The notes under the pieces: model-generated
What the model was told of the DNA's origin: nothing
Database searches by the model: none
Seen by the model: only the letters and a program-made list of their open reading frames with translations
Assembly: GCF_902460845.1 (NCBI RefSeq)
Contig: NZ_CABPVS010000004.1
Location: forward strand, 62,001 to 126,000
DNA length: 64,000 bases
From: Campylobacter concisus
GTDB lineage: Bacteria; Campylobacterota; Campylobacteria; Campylobacterales; Campylobacteraceae
Reading direction: 5' to 3'
Part shown: positions 8,910-18,425 of the stretch, in pieces
Layout: every line of letters begins with the position of its first letter
How positions within the stretch are numbered: position 1 is the first letter of the stretch
Translations under genes and position numbers: made by a program

Positions 8910-8938
8910 AATTTTAGCTAGATTTTCTAGCTAAAATT
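8910..8938. terminator. Bidirectional terminator between fldA and the ABC transporter operon
   Basis: A 13-bp perfect inverted repeat (8910-8922 and 8926-8938) with a TTT loop sits between the convergent fldA and ABC ATPase genes. AT pairs at the base give T-runs on both strands, so it can serve both transcripts. Confidence 0.8.
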
Positions 8939-8939
8939 T

Positions 8940-9677
8940 TCATATATTCATAGCCGAGATAAAGCTTTTTATTCTTTCATTCTGGCTATTGAAAAACTCA
9001 TCTACCAAGCCATCAAATGCGATCACACCTTTATCTAAAAATAAAATTCTATCAGCTATCTTTCTAGCAAAATTCATATTATGAGTGACAATGATCATAG
9101 ACTTTTTCTCTTTTGCAAGAGATAAGATGACCTTTAAAACTTCAGCCTCAAGCTCTGGATCAAGCGCGCTTGTAGGCTCGTCGAGTAGTAGAAAGTATGG
9201 ATTTACAGCTAGGGCTCTAGCGATGGCTACACGCTGTGCTTGTCCGCCTGAGAGCCTGTTTGGATAGGTATCTTCTTTGTGGCTAAGCCCCACTTTAGCT
9301 AAAAGCTCTTTTGCCTCTTTTACCGCTTCGTTTTTATCCTTTTTTTGAACGTAGATCGGAGCTTCGGTAACATTTTGAAGCGCTGTTAGGTGCGGGAAGA
9401 GGTTGAAACTTTGAAAGACCATGCCTGTTTTTTTACGAATTTCTAAAAGCTCTTTTGAGCTTAGCTTCTCTTTAAAATTTACACTCCTATCATCTACCTC
9501 TAAAGTGCCACTTTGTGGGATCTCAAGTAAATTTATGCATCTAAGAAGCGTTGATTTGCCACAACCAGATGAGCCAACTATCACGGTCGTTTGCCCCTCT
9601 TTAAAGCTTGTATTTATGTTATCTAGCACCAAATGATCGCCGTAAGATTTGCTTATATTTTTAAAATTTATAGCCAT
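8940..9677 (-). CDS. Polar amino-acid ABC transporter, ATP-binding protein
   Basis: A 245-residue ATPase of the GlnQ/HisP type that powers amino-acid import. Walker A reads GSSGCGKST, the Q-loop region VFQSFNLFPH, the signature LSGGQAQRVAIARAL and Walker B LLLDEPTSALDPE. The upstream permease ends one nucleotide into this gene, so the two are translationally coupled, and two binding-protein genes precede them. The substrate is probably a polar amino acid (cystine, glutamate, aspartate or similar); the sequence does not decide which. Confidence 0.93.
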   Translation of the reverse strand: MAINFKNISKSYGDHLVLDNINTSFKEGQTTVIVGSSGCGKSTLLRCINLLEIPQSGTLEVDDRSVNFKEKLSSKELLEIRKKTGMVFQSFNLFPHLTALQNVTEAPIYVQKKDKNEAVKEAKELLAKVGLSHKEDTYPNRLSGGQAQRVAIARALAVNPYFLLLDEPTSALDPELEAEVLKVILSLAKEKKSMIIVTHNMNFARKIADRILFLDKGVIAFDGLVDEFFNSQNERIKSFISAMNI

Positions 9678-10345
9678 TAGACATACCTTGAGACAGCTTT
9701 TTCAAGCCTTGATTGAAGATAGGTTAAAAGTGTGCAAACCACTAGATAGATGAGTGCTGCTAGGATGTAGAGGATGAGTGGCTCAAAGGTCCTTGCCGCG
9801 ATCCTTTGAGCGACCATAAACATATCTACCATCGTTATAGAAGCTGCTAGTGAAGTGTCTTTAACAAGGCCTATAAATGTGTTTGAAAGCGGTGGCAGCG
9901 AGATCCTCACTGCTTGAGGTGCGATGATGCGCTTTAAAATTTGATAGTGTGTTATGCCAAGCGATATGGCTGCCTCCCACTGACCTTTTGGCACAGAAAG
10001 TATGGCAGCCCTTACAGACTCAGAGGCGTAAGCGCCCACGTTTAGGCTAAATGCGATAGTGGCCGCACTCCAAGTATAAAGCGTGATACCGATGCTAGGA
10101 AGTCCGTAAAATACGATGAAAAGTTGCACAAGAAGCGGTGTACCGCGAAATATCCAAACATAGGTGGCAAATATAAATTTTAAAATTTTTATATTTGAAA
10201 GCCTTGCTACTGCTGTGATAATGGCGATGACAAGCCCTAGCGAAAACGAGAGCAAAGTAAGTGGGATCGTCACTTTTAAAAGTGCGATGATCATCGGTAG
10301 CGTCGAGCTTGAAACAAGCTCGATCACTCTATCTAAATTTTCCAT
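9677..10345 (-). CDS. Amino-acid ABC transporter permease
   Basis: A 222-residue inner-membrane permease of the HisMQ family with about five hydrophobic helices. The EAA loop that docks the ATPase is visible as EAAISLGITHYQILKRIIAPQA, trimmed here to its core EAAISLGIT. The FRGTPLLVQLF segment near residue 70 is the family signature. Only one permease is encoded, so it should act as a homodimer. It overlaps the ATPase start by one base and follows the binding-protein genes, forming one minus-strand operon. Confidence 0.92.
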   Translation of the reverse strand: MENLDRVIELVSSSTLPMIIALLKVTIPLTLLSFSLGLVIAIITAVARLSNIKILKFIFATYVWIFRGTPLLVQLFIVFYGLPSIGITLYTWSAATIAFSLNVGAYASESVRAAILSVPKGQWEAAISLGITHYQILKRIIAPQAVRISLPPLSNTFIGLVKDTSLAASITMVDMFMVAQRIAARTFEPLILYILAALIYLVVCTLLTYLQSRLEKAVSRYV

Positions 10346-10368
10346 TTTTGCCTTGTTGGTTTATAAAT

Positions 10369-11121
10369 TTATTTTGAGACGTCTTTGCCAAAGTAGCTTT
10401 TTGAGATAGCTTCTAGTTTGCCTTCTTTTGAAAGTTCAGTTAAAGCATTTGAAATTTGCTCTGCAAGCTCGGCGTTGTCCTTTTTAACAGCTGCTGCTGT
10501 GTAGTCTTTCTCATCAAGTGAGGCGGCTATCTTTACAGGTGCGTCTGGACGCTCTTTTATGAAGTCGTAAAATACGATGTTATCTCTTACAACAGCATCT
10601 ACACGTCTTGATATAAGAAGCTCCATGCTTTTAGCAAAACTATCTGTTACGACGTGCTCAGCACCGTATTTTACGGCGACTTTCGCCCAGTTGCTAGTTG
10701 CTGAGTCGGCATCTTTTTTGCCTTTTAGATCAGCAAAACTTTTGATGTCGTTATTGTCTTTTCTAGTGATGATAGCGCCAAATGTCACAGTATAAGGCAC
10801 TGAAAAAGCATATTTTTTCTTTCTCTCATCAGTTATGCTTACTTGATTAAATACAACATCAGCCTTGCCAGCGTCAAATGCTGCTAACATCGCATCCCAT
10901 GGAGCTGTTAGAAACTCAACTTTTAAATTTAACTTTTGTGCTACAGCTCTTGCGATATCTACGTCGTATCCTACTAGCTCATTTTTGTCATTATAAAATG
11001 TAAAAGGCGCGTAAGTGCCTTCTGTTGCTACTGTTAGCACTCCATCTTTTATAGTTTTTGCTTGCAAATTTAGAGCCATTGCAAGCACTGCTACTACTTT
11101 TAATAAATTTGTAAATTTCAT
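10369..11121 (-). CDS. Amino-acid ABC transporter substrate-binding protein, copy 1
   Basis: A 250-residue periplasmic binding protein (family 3, SBP_bac_3). Residues 1-21 form a signal peptide ending in LNLQA without a lipobox, so the mature protein is soluble. The conserved ligand-site region VATEGTYAPFTFYNDKNELV and GYDVDIARAVAQKLNLKVEF are present. It lies directly upstream of the permease. The next gene upstream is a close paralogue; long blocks, such as AFDAGKADVVFNQVSI, are identical or nearly so in both, pointing to a tandem duplication. CjaA/cystine-binding-like proteins are the closest type I recognise. Confidence 0.92.
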   Translation of the reverse strand: MKFTNLLKVVAVLAMALNLQAKTIKDGVLTVATEGTYAPFTFYNDKNELVGYDVDIARAVAQKLNLKVEFLTAPWDAMLAAFDAGKADVVFNQVSITDERKKKYAFSVPYTVTFGAIITRKDNNDIKSFADLKGKKDADSATSNWAKVAVKYGAEHVVTDSFAKSMELLISRRVDAVVRDNIVFYDFIKERPDAPVKIAASLDEKDYTAAAVKKDNAELAEQISNALTELSKEGKLEAISKSYFGKDVSK

Positions 11122-11130
11122 TTTGATCCT

Positions 11131-11883
11131 TTATTTTGATATATCTTTTCCAAAATATTTCATCGAAATTTCGCTTATCTTACCTTCGGCTTTTAGCTCA
11201 TCAAGTGCTTTGTTTATCGCTTCTAGTAGCTCAGTATTGCCTTTTTTAACGATTGCAGCTGTTGGCATCGGCTCGTTGCTTGTGTATGCGATTTTTAGTG
11301 GCGCATTTGGGCGTTGTTTGATATAGTCATAAAAAGTGACGTTATCGTTTATCGTATCATCAGCTCTTTTTGAGATGATAAGCTCCACGCCTTTGCTAAA
11401 GCCATCAGCTACGACCACTGTTGCGCCATTTTTCTCGGCTATTGCTGCCCAGTTGCTAGTAGCAGAGTGCACACTCTTTTTGCCCTTTAGATCAGCAAAA
11501 CTTTTGATGTCGTTATTGTCTTTATGCACGACAATTACCGGATATGGCATAGTGTAAGGCACGCTCATACCATACTTTTTCTTTCTATCCTCGTTTATAC
11601 TTACTTGGTTAAACACAACATCGGCTTTACCAGCATCAAAAGCCGCAAGCATCGCATCCCAAGGAGCTGTTAGAAACTCAACTTTTAAATTTAGCTTTTG
11701 CGCTACGGCTCTTGCGATATCTACGTCATATCCTACTAGCTCGCCCTTTTCATCGTAAAATGAGTAAGGTGAGTAAGTACCTTCAGTTGCGACGATAAGT
11801 TCGCCTTTTTTGATAGTTGAAGCATTTAAATTTAAAGCTAAAAAAGCACCTGCGATCAAGCCAAAAATGGGCTTAAAATTCAT
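11131..11883 (-). CDS. Amino-acid ABC transporter substrate-binding protein, copy 2 (tandem paralogue)
   Basis: A 250-residue family-3 binding protein with a signal peptide ending in LNLNA. It is a tandem paralogue of the downstream copy, separated by nine bases. Both share the GYDVDIARAVAQKLNLKVEF block, while the C-terminal lobe is more diverged (for example AYTSNEPMPTAAIVKKGNT here), so the two may bind different amino acids and feed the same permease. It ends MKYFGKDISK; a third copy of this tail lies just upstream of its start as a remnant. Confidence 0.92.
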   Translation of the reverse strand: MNFKPIFGLIAGAFLALNLNASTIKKGELIVATEGTYSPYSFYDEKGELVGYDVDIARAVAQKLNLKVEFLTAPWDAMLAAFDAGKADVVFNQVSINEDRKKKYGMSVPYTMPYPVIVVHKDNNDIKSFADLKGKKSVHSATSNWAAIAEKNGATVVVADGFSKGVELIISKRADDTINDNVTFYDYIKQRPNAPLKIAYTSNEPMPTAAIVKKGNTELLEAINKALDELKAEGKISEISMKYFGKDISK

Positions 11884-11892
11884 TGATTCTCC

Positions 11893-12042
11893 TTATTTAG
11901 AAATATCTTTGCCGAAGTATTTAAGCGAAATTTCGCTTAAAGCTCCTTCTTTGCTAAGCTCATTTAGGGCAAAATTTATCTTAATTAGCAGCCCTTTGTT
12001 ACCTTTTTCTACGTTATAGTCTATTTGTTCGCTATTTGTATG
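11893..12042 (-). pseudogene. 3'-terminal remnant of a third binding-protein gene
   Basis: Reading the minus strand from 12042 to the TAA at 11893 gives a stretch of about 49 codons ending LSEISLKYFGKDISK, aligned with the last residues of the adjacent intact copy (SEISMKYFGKDISK). Before that, VEKGNKGLLIKINFALNEL matches VKKGNTELLEAINKALDEL. An in-frame TGA lies just upstream at about 12047, and no further homology can be followed. This is the scar of a former third tandem copy that lost about 80% of its length. Confidence 0.85.
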
Positions 12043-12249
12043 GCATCATCTTTTATGATTGCTAGTAAAATTTTATAAAGGTAGAATTTAGCAAACAATC
12101 GCACGAATTACAGCAAACTTAAAAGGCAATAGAAATTTTTATACAAAGCTCTTTGCAAAAAATTTTTAAGATTTATGCAAATGTCAGTCGCAACTGCAAT
12201 CTGGGTAGTATTTTGGCGCTATTTTATCACAAAGAAAGAGGGCGGTGCC

Positions 12250-15200
12250 TCACTCCGCTAGAAGTGAGACCGCTAGAGCTTTTACGCCCTTAAAATCAAC
12301 CTTGCCGCTTGCAAGCGTTGGTATATCATCAACGATGAAGATATAGCTTGGCATCATTATAGGAGCTAGGCTACTCTCTTTTAAAATTTGCTCGATATTT
12401 TCAGGCTCTGTGCCACTTTTTACTAAAAGTGCTATCGCTTCACCCTTTTTGCTATCTGGTACATTTGCACTACTAAAGACAACGTCGTTTCCAAGTACCT
12501 TTGTAAGCTCTTCTTCAACGCTTCCAAGGCTTATCATCTCGCCGCCTATTTTGGCAAATCTTGAATACCTATCGACAATAAATACAAAGCCGTTTTCATC
12601 TATGTGGCCTTTATCGCCAGTTTTATAGTATCTTACGCCGTCAATGTGCGTGATGACTTCGTTTGTTTTGGCCTCGTCGTTTAGATAGCCCTTCATAACT
12701 TGCGATCCGCCGATGACTATTAGTCCGTCCTCGGCAGTTTCAAGCTCTTCAAGTGTCTCTGGGTCGATTATTTTTATGATAGTGCCAGGCAGAGGCATAC
12801 CAACGCTACCAGGTCTATTAAATGTAAGCTCCTTTAAGCTCTCTTTTTCTAGGATATTTGGCATATTTACAGCAGCTACTGGCGCTGTTTCTGTCGCGCC
12901 ATAACCTTCATAAATTTCTATGCCAAATTTTAGCCTAAACTCGTCTTTTATCTCAGGCTTTAGCTTCTCAGCCCCAGCTACGACCATTCTGGCACTTTGA
13001 AACATCAGTGGATGAAGCTTTTTGTTTCTGGTGTAGAGCCTAAAAAAGGTCGAGGTACCAAAGATGATGCTAGCGCTGTGTCTTGCAGCCATTTTGCCGA
13101 TAGTCGCTCCATCTGTTGGATCAGGCACGCTTACCATTTTTATGCCCTCGCAAAGCGGCATGAGTGTGGTGACTGTTAGTCCAAATGAGTGAAATACAGG
13201 GAGTGAGTTTAAGATCACATCATCTTTTTTGAAATTTAGAAGCTCGCTTATTTGCTTAATGTTTGCAAGTAAATTTTTATGGCTTAGCTCGATACCTTTT
13301 GGCTCGCCTTCGCTGCCGCTACTAAATAAAATAGTAGCCGTATCCTCTAAGCTCACTGGCCTAAAATAGCAAAGCTTAATGAGCCAAGTTGGGGCAAAAA
13401 ATGCAGTTAAAAGCGCTAAAAATTTCTCTCTTTTTGAGACGCTGGCTGAGAGATCTTCTGCAAATTTAGCCTTGCCACTCATCGCATCTTTTAGATCAAA
13501 GCCCTTAAGTGCTAGCTTCTCAAGAAATTTGCTAGATGTGATAACTGTGTTTATATTTGCCTTTCTTAGGGCGTGATTTAGCGAGGTTTCATTAAGTGTG
13601 TAGTTTAAATTTACGCTTACTTTGCCCATGGCAAGAAGCGCCATATTTACTATCGCTGCGATACTTGAGCTAGGTAATAAAATGCCTATATTTTTCTCAT
13701 CTTTTAGCTCGCGTTTAAAAATTTTGATAAAGACTAAAACGGCTGTTATAAATTTCAAGTTGCTTAAATTTAGCCCTGTGCTATCGCTCACGCACTCTTT
13801 AAATTTATCCTCTTTTGCGTTGCTTAGCCACTCCTCGGTTAGTGGTTTTTGCCTTGAGATAAAGCTCTCCCATGATGAAAAGCTAAGCTCAAGCACCTTT
13901 TGCTTCATCTTTGCAGCGTTTATAAATGTGTTTATTGGCTTGCCAAAGGCGACGATGATGTCGCGTCTGCCGTTTTTAGAAGTGAGGTCTTTATAAAATT
14001 TACTAGCTCTTGAAAAGCTCGAGCCCCAAAGGCCACGAAGATAAAATGGCACTATGCAAATTTCTTCTAGATCTCTGATGATGAGCTCAAAGCCCTTTTG
14101 AAATTCGTTGATTTGGCCGTTATAGCTGATGTGCCCCTCTGGGAAAAGTGCGACCACTTCGCCATTTTTTAGGCACTCACGCACAAGCTCGATCGACTCT
14201 TTGCTCGCCCCTGCACCTATCGGGATCACTTTGAAAAATTTAAAAATTTGCTTTAGATACCATTTGTTATAGATCGTTCTATACATGACAAATCTTATAC
14301 CTCTTGGGCTGGCTGCCTGAAGCACGAGCCAGTCTATCCAGCTGATGTGGTTGCCAAGAAGTAGCGCGCCGCCACTTTGTGGTAAATTTTGCAGGCCCTC
14401 TACAAAAAAGCGGTATTTTGTCTTTAAAAATGGCAGTAAAAGTAGCCTTGTAAAAAGGTGTGGAAGCTGCAAAATGGCGTAAAAACTACCGATGAGGCAA
14501 ACAAGCGCTGTAAAGACAAAAAGCCCAGTTGTTGAAATTTCAAAATATACTAAGCCTATACCAATGGCTAGAAATAGCAGCATTGAGACGTTTTGCAAGA
14601 AGTTGTTTGCTGCCATTATCTTGCCGGTCGTTTTTTGCGGGGCAAAGTACTGGATCATTGCATTTAGTGGCACTATAAATATGCCTCCAAAAAAGCCAAA
14701 TGCAAATGAGCTAAGGCTCACTACGCCGATATTTGAGCCAAATGCGAAAAATAAAAGCGAGAAAAATATACCCATAGCACCCATTGGCACGATACCAAGC
14801 TCGATATGTAGCTTTGACATAGAGCCAGCCACATATGAGCCAAATGCGATACCTATGGCGCTTGCTGCTAGGATCGCTTGTACCGCTAGCGAGCTGTCGT
14901 CGTTAAAAACGGCTTTGTAATGAGCTGGGAAAGCTGCGATGATGATCTGAGAAATTCCCCAAAATATACTAAGCCCAGCGATACTGAGCCAAATATTTTT
15001 ATCTGATCTCACTTCTTTTAAATTTTCTCTTAAATAGCTAAGGCGAATATATTTTTTAATATCAAAATTTTCGCTTGTTTCGTCTTTTTCATCGATGCAA
15101 GGTAACTTATAAGCAAAATACGCTTCAAGTGCGCTAAATACGACTAAAAAGACGCCAATAGGATAGACGCTTTTTAAGATCTCTTCTGAGTTTTCGCCTT

Positions 15201-15702
15201 GGATGTATAAATTTTCAAATATAAATGAAAACAAAAATGAGCTAAAAAGTATCGCAACGATGGTGAGCGCTTGGATGATGCCGTTTGCTGTGCCAAGGCG
15301 CTCAGGACCGACTAGGGCTTTGATGATGCCGTATTTTGCTGGTGAGTAGATCGCACTTTGAGCAGCTAGTATGAGCGTTAAAGCAAAGGCTACGCCAAAA
15401 GCACCTGCAAGATAGCTAAAAAGTACCGCGACACTAATGACAAGGCCAAAAATAGCACAAATTCTTATGACTTTTGTCTTTGAGAATTTATCATTTATAA
15501 AGCTTGAAGGCGAAAATAAAAATATAAATGGAAGCAAGATCATTGCGTTTATGACGGCTGTTAGGATAAAAAGTATATCGCCATCGTATGTTTTTAAAAG
15601 AACGTTTTGTATGGTTATTTTGTGTGCTAGATCGACGCTTGCATTTAAAAATGCGATCGCAAGGTAGGGCAAAAAGCCAGCAACTTTTAATAAACTCATC
15701 AT
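12250..15702 (-). CDS. aas: Acyl-[ACP]--phospholipid O-acyltransferase (MFS + PlsC + acyl-ACP synthetase fusion)
   Basis: A 1150-residue, three-part inner-membrane protein. Residues about 1-400 form an LplT-like MFS lysophospholipid flippase with roughly 12 helices. Residues about 435-620 form a PlsC-type acyltransferase with the HX4D motif at H452-D457 (NHISWID) and FPEGHIS as the glycerolipid-binding motif. Residues about 650-1150 form an AMP-binding acyl-ACP synthetase with the P-loop FSSGSEGEPKG (near 790), YGATETAP and YKTGDKG. The protein would flip lysophospholipids inward and re-acylate them. In E. coli the flippase (LplT) and Aas are separate proteins. The start is at MMSLLKV. It stands alone between a degenerate 200-nt gap and divergent mnmG. 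Confidence 0.93.
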   Translation of the reverse strand: MMSLLKVAGFLPYLAIAFLNASVDLAHKITIQNVLLKTYDGDILFILTAVINAMILLPFIFLFSPSSFINDKFSKTKVIRICAIFGLVISVAVLFSYLAGAFGVAFALTLILAAQSAIYSPAKYGIIKALVGPERLGTANGIIQALTIVAILFSSFLFSFIFENLYIQGENSEEILKSVYPIGVFLVVFSALEAYFAYKLPCIDEKDETSENFDIKKYIRLSYLRENLKEVRSDKNIWLSIAGLSIFWGISQIIIAAFPAHYKAVFNDDSSLAVQAILAASAIGIAFGSYVAGSMSKLHIELGIVPMGAMGIFFSLLFFAFGSNIGVVSLSSFAFGFFGGIFIVPLNAMIQYFAPQKTTGKIMAANNFLQNVSMLLFLAIGIGLVYFEISTTGLFVFTALVCLIGSFYAILQLPHLFTRLLLLPFLKTKYRFFVEGLQNLPQSGGALLLGNHISWIDWLVLQAASPRGIRFVMYRTIYNKWYLKQIFKFFKVIPIGAGASKESIELVRECLKNGEVVALFPEGHISYNGQINEFQKGFELIIRDLEEICIVPFYLRGLWGSSFSRASKFYKDLTSKNGRRDIIVAFGKPINTFINAAKMKQKVLELSFSSWESFISRQKPLTEEWLSNAKEDKFKECVSDSTGLNLSNLKFITAVLVFIKIFKRELKDEKNIGILLPSSSIAAIVNMALLAMGKVSVNLNYTLNETSLNHALRKANINTVITSSKFLEKLALKGFDLKDAMSGKAKFAEDLSASVSKREKFLALLTAFFAPTWLIKLCYFRPVSLEDTATILFSSGSEGEPKGIELSHKNLLANIKQISELLNFKKDDVILNSLPVFHSFGLTVTTLMPLCEGIKMVSVPDPTDGATIGKMAARHSASIIFGTSTFFRLYTRNKKLHPLMFQSARMVVAGAEKLKPEIKDEFRLKFGIEIYEGYGATETAPVAAVNMPNILEKESLKELTFNRPGSVGMPLPGTIIKIIDPETLEELETAEDGLIVIGGSQVMKGYLNDEAKTNEVITHIDGVRYYKTGDKGHIDENGFVFIVDRYSRFAKIGGEMISLGSVEEELTKVLGNDVVFSSANVPDSKKGEAIALLVKSGTEPENIEQILKESSLAPIMMPSYIFIVDDIPTLASGKVDFKGVKALAVSLLAE

Positions 15703-15870
15703 AGAAATACCTTTGTGATTTTAAAAATTTTGTAAATCTAACAGCAAAATATTTAAAATATTATTAATAAAAAACTCTATATTAAATTTGACAATAAAAA
15801 TTTTTTAAAAATTTAAATTTTATATGCTTTTGGATAAAATCACGCAATCAAAAATAAGGAAAAATTTATC

Positions 15871-17736
15871 ATGAACTATGAAATCATCGTCATTGGCGGC
15901 GGACATGCAGGCATTGAGGCAAGTCTTGCGGCTGCTAGAATGGGCAAGCAAACTTTACTTATCACGATCTTAGCCGAGCAAATAGGCGCTGCAAGCTGTA
16001 ATCCGGCCATTGGAGGCCTTGCAAAGGGACATCTTGTAAAAGAGATCGATGCGCTTGGTGGTCAAATGGGTCTTACAACCGATGCTGTTGGCATCCAGTT
16101 TCGCGTGCTAAATGAGAGCAAAGGTCCAGCAGTACGTGGTAGCCGCGCTCAGATCGATATGGATAGATACCGTGTTTATATGAGAAATTTGCTTTTAAAT
16201 ACACCAAATTTAGAAATTTCTCAAGAGATCGCCACTGAAATTTTAAGCGAAAATGGCGAAATAAGTGGTGTTAAAACACATCTAAATAATACCTATAATG
16301 CAAAAAAGGTGATAATTACCACTGGCACTTTTTTAAATGGACTAATACACGTTGGATTTAATAAACTAGAAGCCGGACGTGTTGGCGAACTAAGTGCCAA
16401 GGATCTAAGCGGTAATCTAAGGGAGCTTGGGCTAAATTTAGGCAGATTAAAGACTGGAACATGTCCAAGGATTGATGCAAAAACGATAAATTTTGAAATT
16501 TTAGAGAAGCAAGATGGCGACGCAAATCCAGCTGCATTTAGCTTTAGAACTAAAAATTTCTCTCCAACACAGCTGCCATGCTACATCGCCTATACAAATG
16601 AAACTACGCATGATATAATCCGCTCAAATTTTGATAAAGCGCCACTTTTTACAGGCCAGATCGAGGGTGTCGGACCAAGGTATTGCCCAAGTATCGAGGA
16701 TAAGATAAACCGCTTTGGCGACCGCGACAGACACCATCTTTTCATCGAGCCTCAGACACTTGAAGCGACAGAGTACTACATAAATGGCTTTTCAACGAGC
16801 CTGCCTTATGAAGTGCAAGTGCAGATGCTTCGCTCTGTAAAGGGCTTTGAAAATGCAAAAATCGTAAGGCATGGATACGCCATCGAGTACGATTACGTCG
16901 AGCCAACACAGCTAAAACATAGTTTGGAGACAAAAAAGGTAAAAGGTCTTTATCTAGCTGGGCAGATAAATGGCACGACTGGATATGAGGAGGCCGGTGC
17001 TCAGGGACTAATGGCTGGTATAAATGCAGCTCTTTCACTGGATAATAAAGAGCCGCTTGTTTTGCGCCGTGATGAGGCGTATATCGGCGTTTTGATCGAT
17101 GATCTTGTTACAAAAGGGACAAAAGAGCCATATAGGATGTTTACAAGTAGGGCGGAGTACCGCTTGCTTTTGCGTGAGGAAAATGCCATTTTAAGGCTTG
17201 GCGGATATGGCCATGAGCTTGGGCTTCTTGATGATGAGACTTTTAATGAAATTGAAGCTATCAGGCAAAATTTAAAAGATGGCCTTGCTTACCTTAACAA
17301 TACGCAAATTACGCCGAGCAAGCAAAATTTAGAGCTTTTAGCCAGCCTTGATGAAGAGCCAATAAGCCAAAATGTGAGCCTTCAAAAGATTGTCGCACGC
17401 AAGAGCTTTACAGCTGAGAAACTAAGAAAGCTTGATCAGAAATTTGCAAATTTAGATGATGCGAGTGTGGATCAAATTTTAACCGAGTGTAAATATCAGC
17501 ACTACATAAATGAGCAAAAAAATCAGATAGAAAAAATGAAAGATATGATGGATGTAAAAATTCCTGAAAATTTTGACTTTAGAAGTGTTAGTGGTCTTAG
17601 TAATGAAGTGGTCGAAAAGCTTGAGAAATTTGCTCCGCCGACGCTCTTTGCTGCGAGTGAAATTTCAGGTATCACGCCAGCTGCGATTGATATCTTACAT
17701 ATTTATATAAAGATGAATGAGAAAAGGCTTGGCTGA
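15871..17736 (+). CDS. mnmG: tRNA uridine-5-carboxymethylaminomethyl(34) synthesis enzyme MnmG
   Basis: A 621-residue FAD protein that, with MnmE, modifies the wobble uridine of certain tRNAs. The dinucleotide fold [10 protein letters not shown] sits at residues 8-17, and [20 protein letters not shown], trimmed from the conserved block, follows near residue 47. The second family signature appears as [16 protein letters not shown] near residue 365. Length matches the family (about 620-630). AAGGAAAAA precedes the ATG. It is monocistronic in this window. Confidence 0.97.
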   Translation: MNYEIIVIGGGHAGIEASLAAARMGKQTLLITILAEQIGAASCNPAIGGLAKGHLVKEIDALGGQMGLTTDAVGIQFRVLNESKGPAVRGSRAQIDMDRYRVYMRNLLLNTPNLEISQEIATEILSENGEISGVKTHLNNTYNAKKVIITTGTFLNGLIHVGFNKLEAGRVGELSAKDLSGNLRELGLNLGRLKTGTCPRIDAKTINFEILEKQDGDANPAAFSFRTKNFSPTQLPCYIAYTNETTHDIIRSNFDKAPLFTGQIEGVGPRYCPSIEDKINRFGDRDRHHLFIEPQTLEATEYYINGFSTSLPYEVQVQMLRSVKGFENAKIVRHGYAIEYDYVEPTQLKHSLETKKVKGLYLAGQINGTTGYEEAGAQGLMAGINAALSLDNKEPLVLRRDEAYIGVLIDDLVTKGTKEPYRMFTSRAEYRLLLREENAILRLGGYGHELGLLDDETFNEIEAIRQNLKDGLAYLNNTQITPSKQNLELLASLDEEPISQNVSLQKIVARKSFTAEKLRKLDQKFANLDDASVDQILTECKYQHYINEQKNQIEKMKDMMDVKIPENFDFRSVSGLSNEVVEKLEKFAPPTLFAASEISGITPAAIDILHIYIKMNEKRLG

Positions 17737-17911
17737 TTTTGATTTTTGGTTTAGTTCAAAAAGCTATAAAGCTTAAAAAATTTTATCTTAAAATCAAGAT
17801 TTACGTTTAAGTTAAAATTAACATTATTTTTGCAGATTATATTTAGAAATTATACTTTTTTAATTTTTTGAGAGTATAATCGTTAAGAATTTATTTATAG
17901 AAAGGAATTTA

Positions 17912-18415
17912 ATGTCAGTAAAGCAAGAAAGACGTAGCTTTATCGGCCTTGCGTTTGGTGCTGTGGCAGCTGTCGGCGGCGCTATGTCACTAGTGGCTGT
18001 TAAAAAGACTTGGGATCCGCTTCCAAGCGTAAAAGCTGCTGGTTTCACAACAGTTGATCTAAGTCCGATCAAAGATGGAGAAATGAGGCAGGTTGAATGG
18101 CGTAAAAAGCCTATTTTCATCCTTAAAAAAAGTCCTGATATGGCTAAAAATGACAAAAGAGATGTTGTCGTAGGGGATGCTAGATACGTAGTTCTTATCG
18201 GACTTTGCACGCATCTTGGCTGTATACCTGAGTATAAAGCAAGTAAACAAATGTTTGTATGTGCCTGTCATGGCGGCGAATTTAATGCCGACGGAATGCA
18301 GACATACGGACCTCCTCCAAGACCACTTGATATACCACCATTTAAGATCGATGGAACCAAGCTAGTTCTAGGCGAAACAAGCCCAGAATACGAAAAATTA
18401 GTAGCAAAAGCTTAG
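17912..18415 (+). CDS. petA: Ubiquinol-cytochrome c reductase, Rieske iron-sulfur subunit
   Basis: A 167-residue Rieske protein of the cytochrome bc1 complex, passing electrons from menaquinol to cytochrome c on the periplasmic side. The N-terminus has a twin-arginine motif (RRSFIG at 7-12) followed by a hydrophobic anchor, as in Tat-exported Rieske proteins. The [2Fe-2S] ligands are C99-T-H101-L-G-C104 and C117-A-C119-H120. The second box reads CACHGG rather than the common CxCHGS. It starts the petABC operon, ten bases before petB. Confidence 0.96.
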   Translation: MSVKQERRSFIGLAFGAVAAVGGAMSLVAVKKTWDPLPSVKAAGFTTVDLSPIKDGEMRQVEWRKKPIFILKKSPDMAKNDKRDVVVGDARYVVLIGLCTHLGCIPEYKASKQMFVCACHGGEFNADGMQTYGPPPRPLDIPPFKIDGTKLVLGETSPEYEKLVAKA

Positions 18416-18425
18416 GAGGATAGCA

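Noticed and set aside
12048..12249. Remaining part of the third binding-protein gene
   Set aside because: No further similarity to the paralogues could be read in any minus-strand frame upstream of 12,042.
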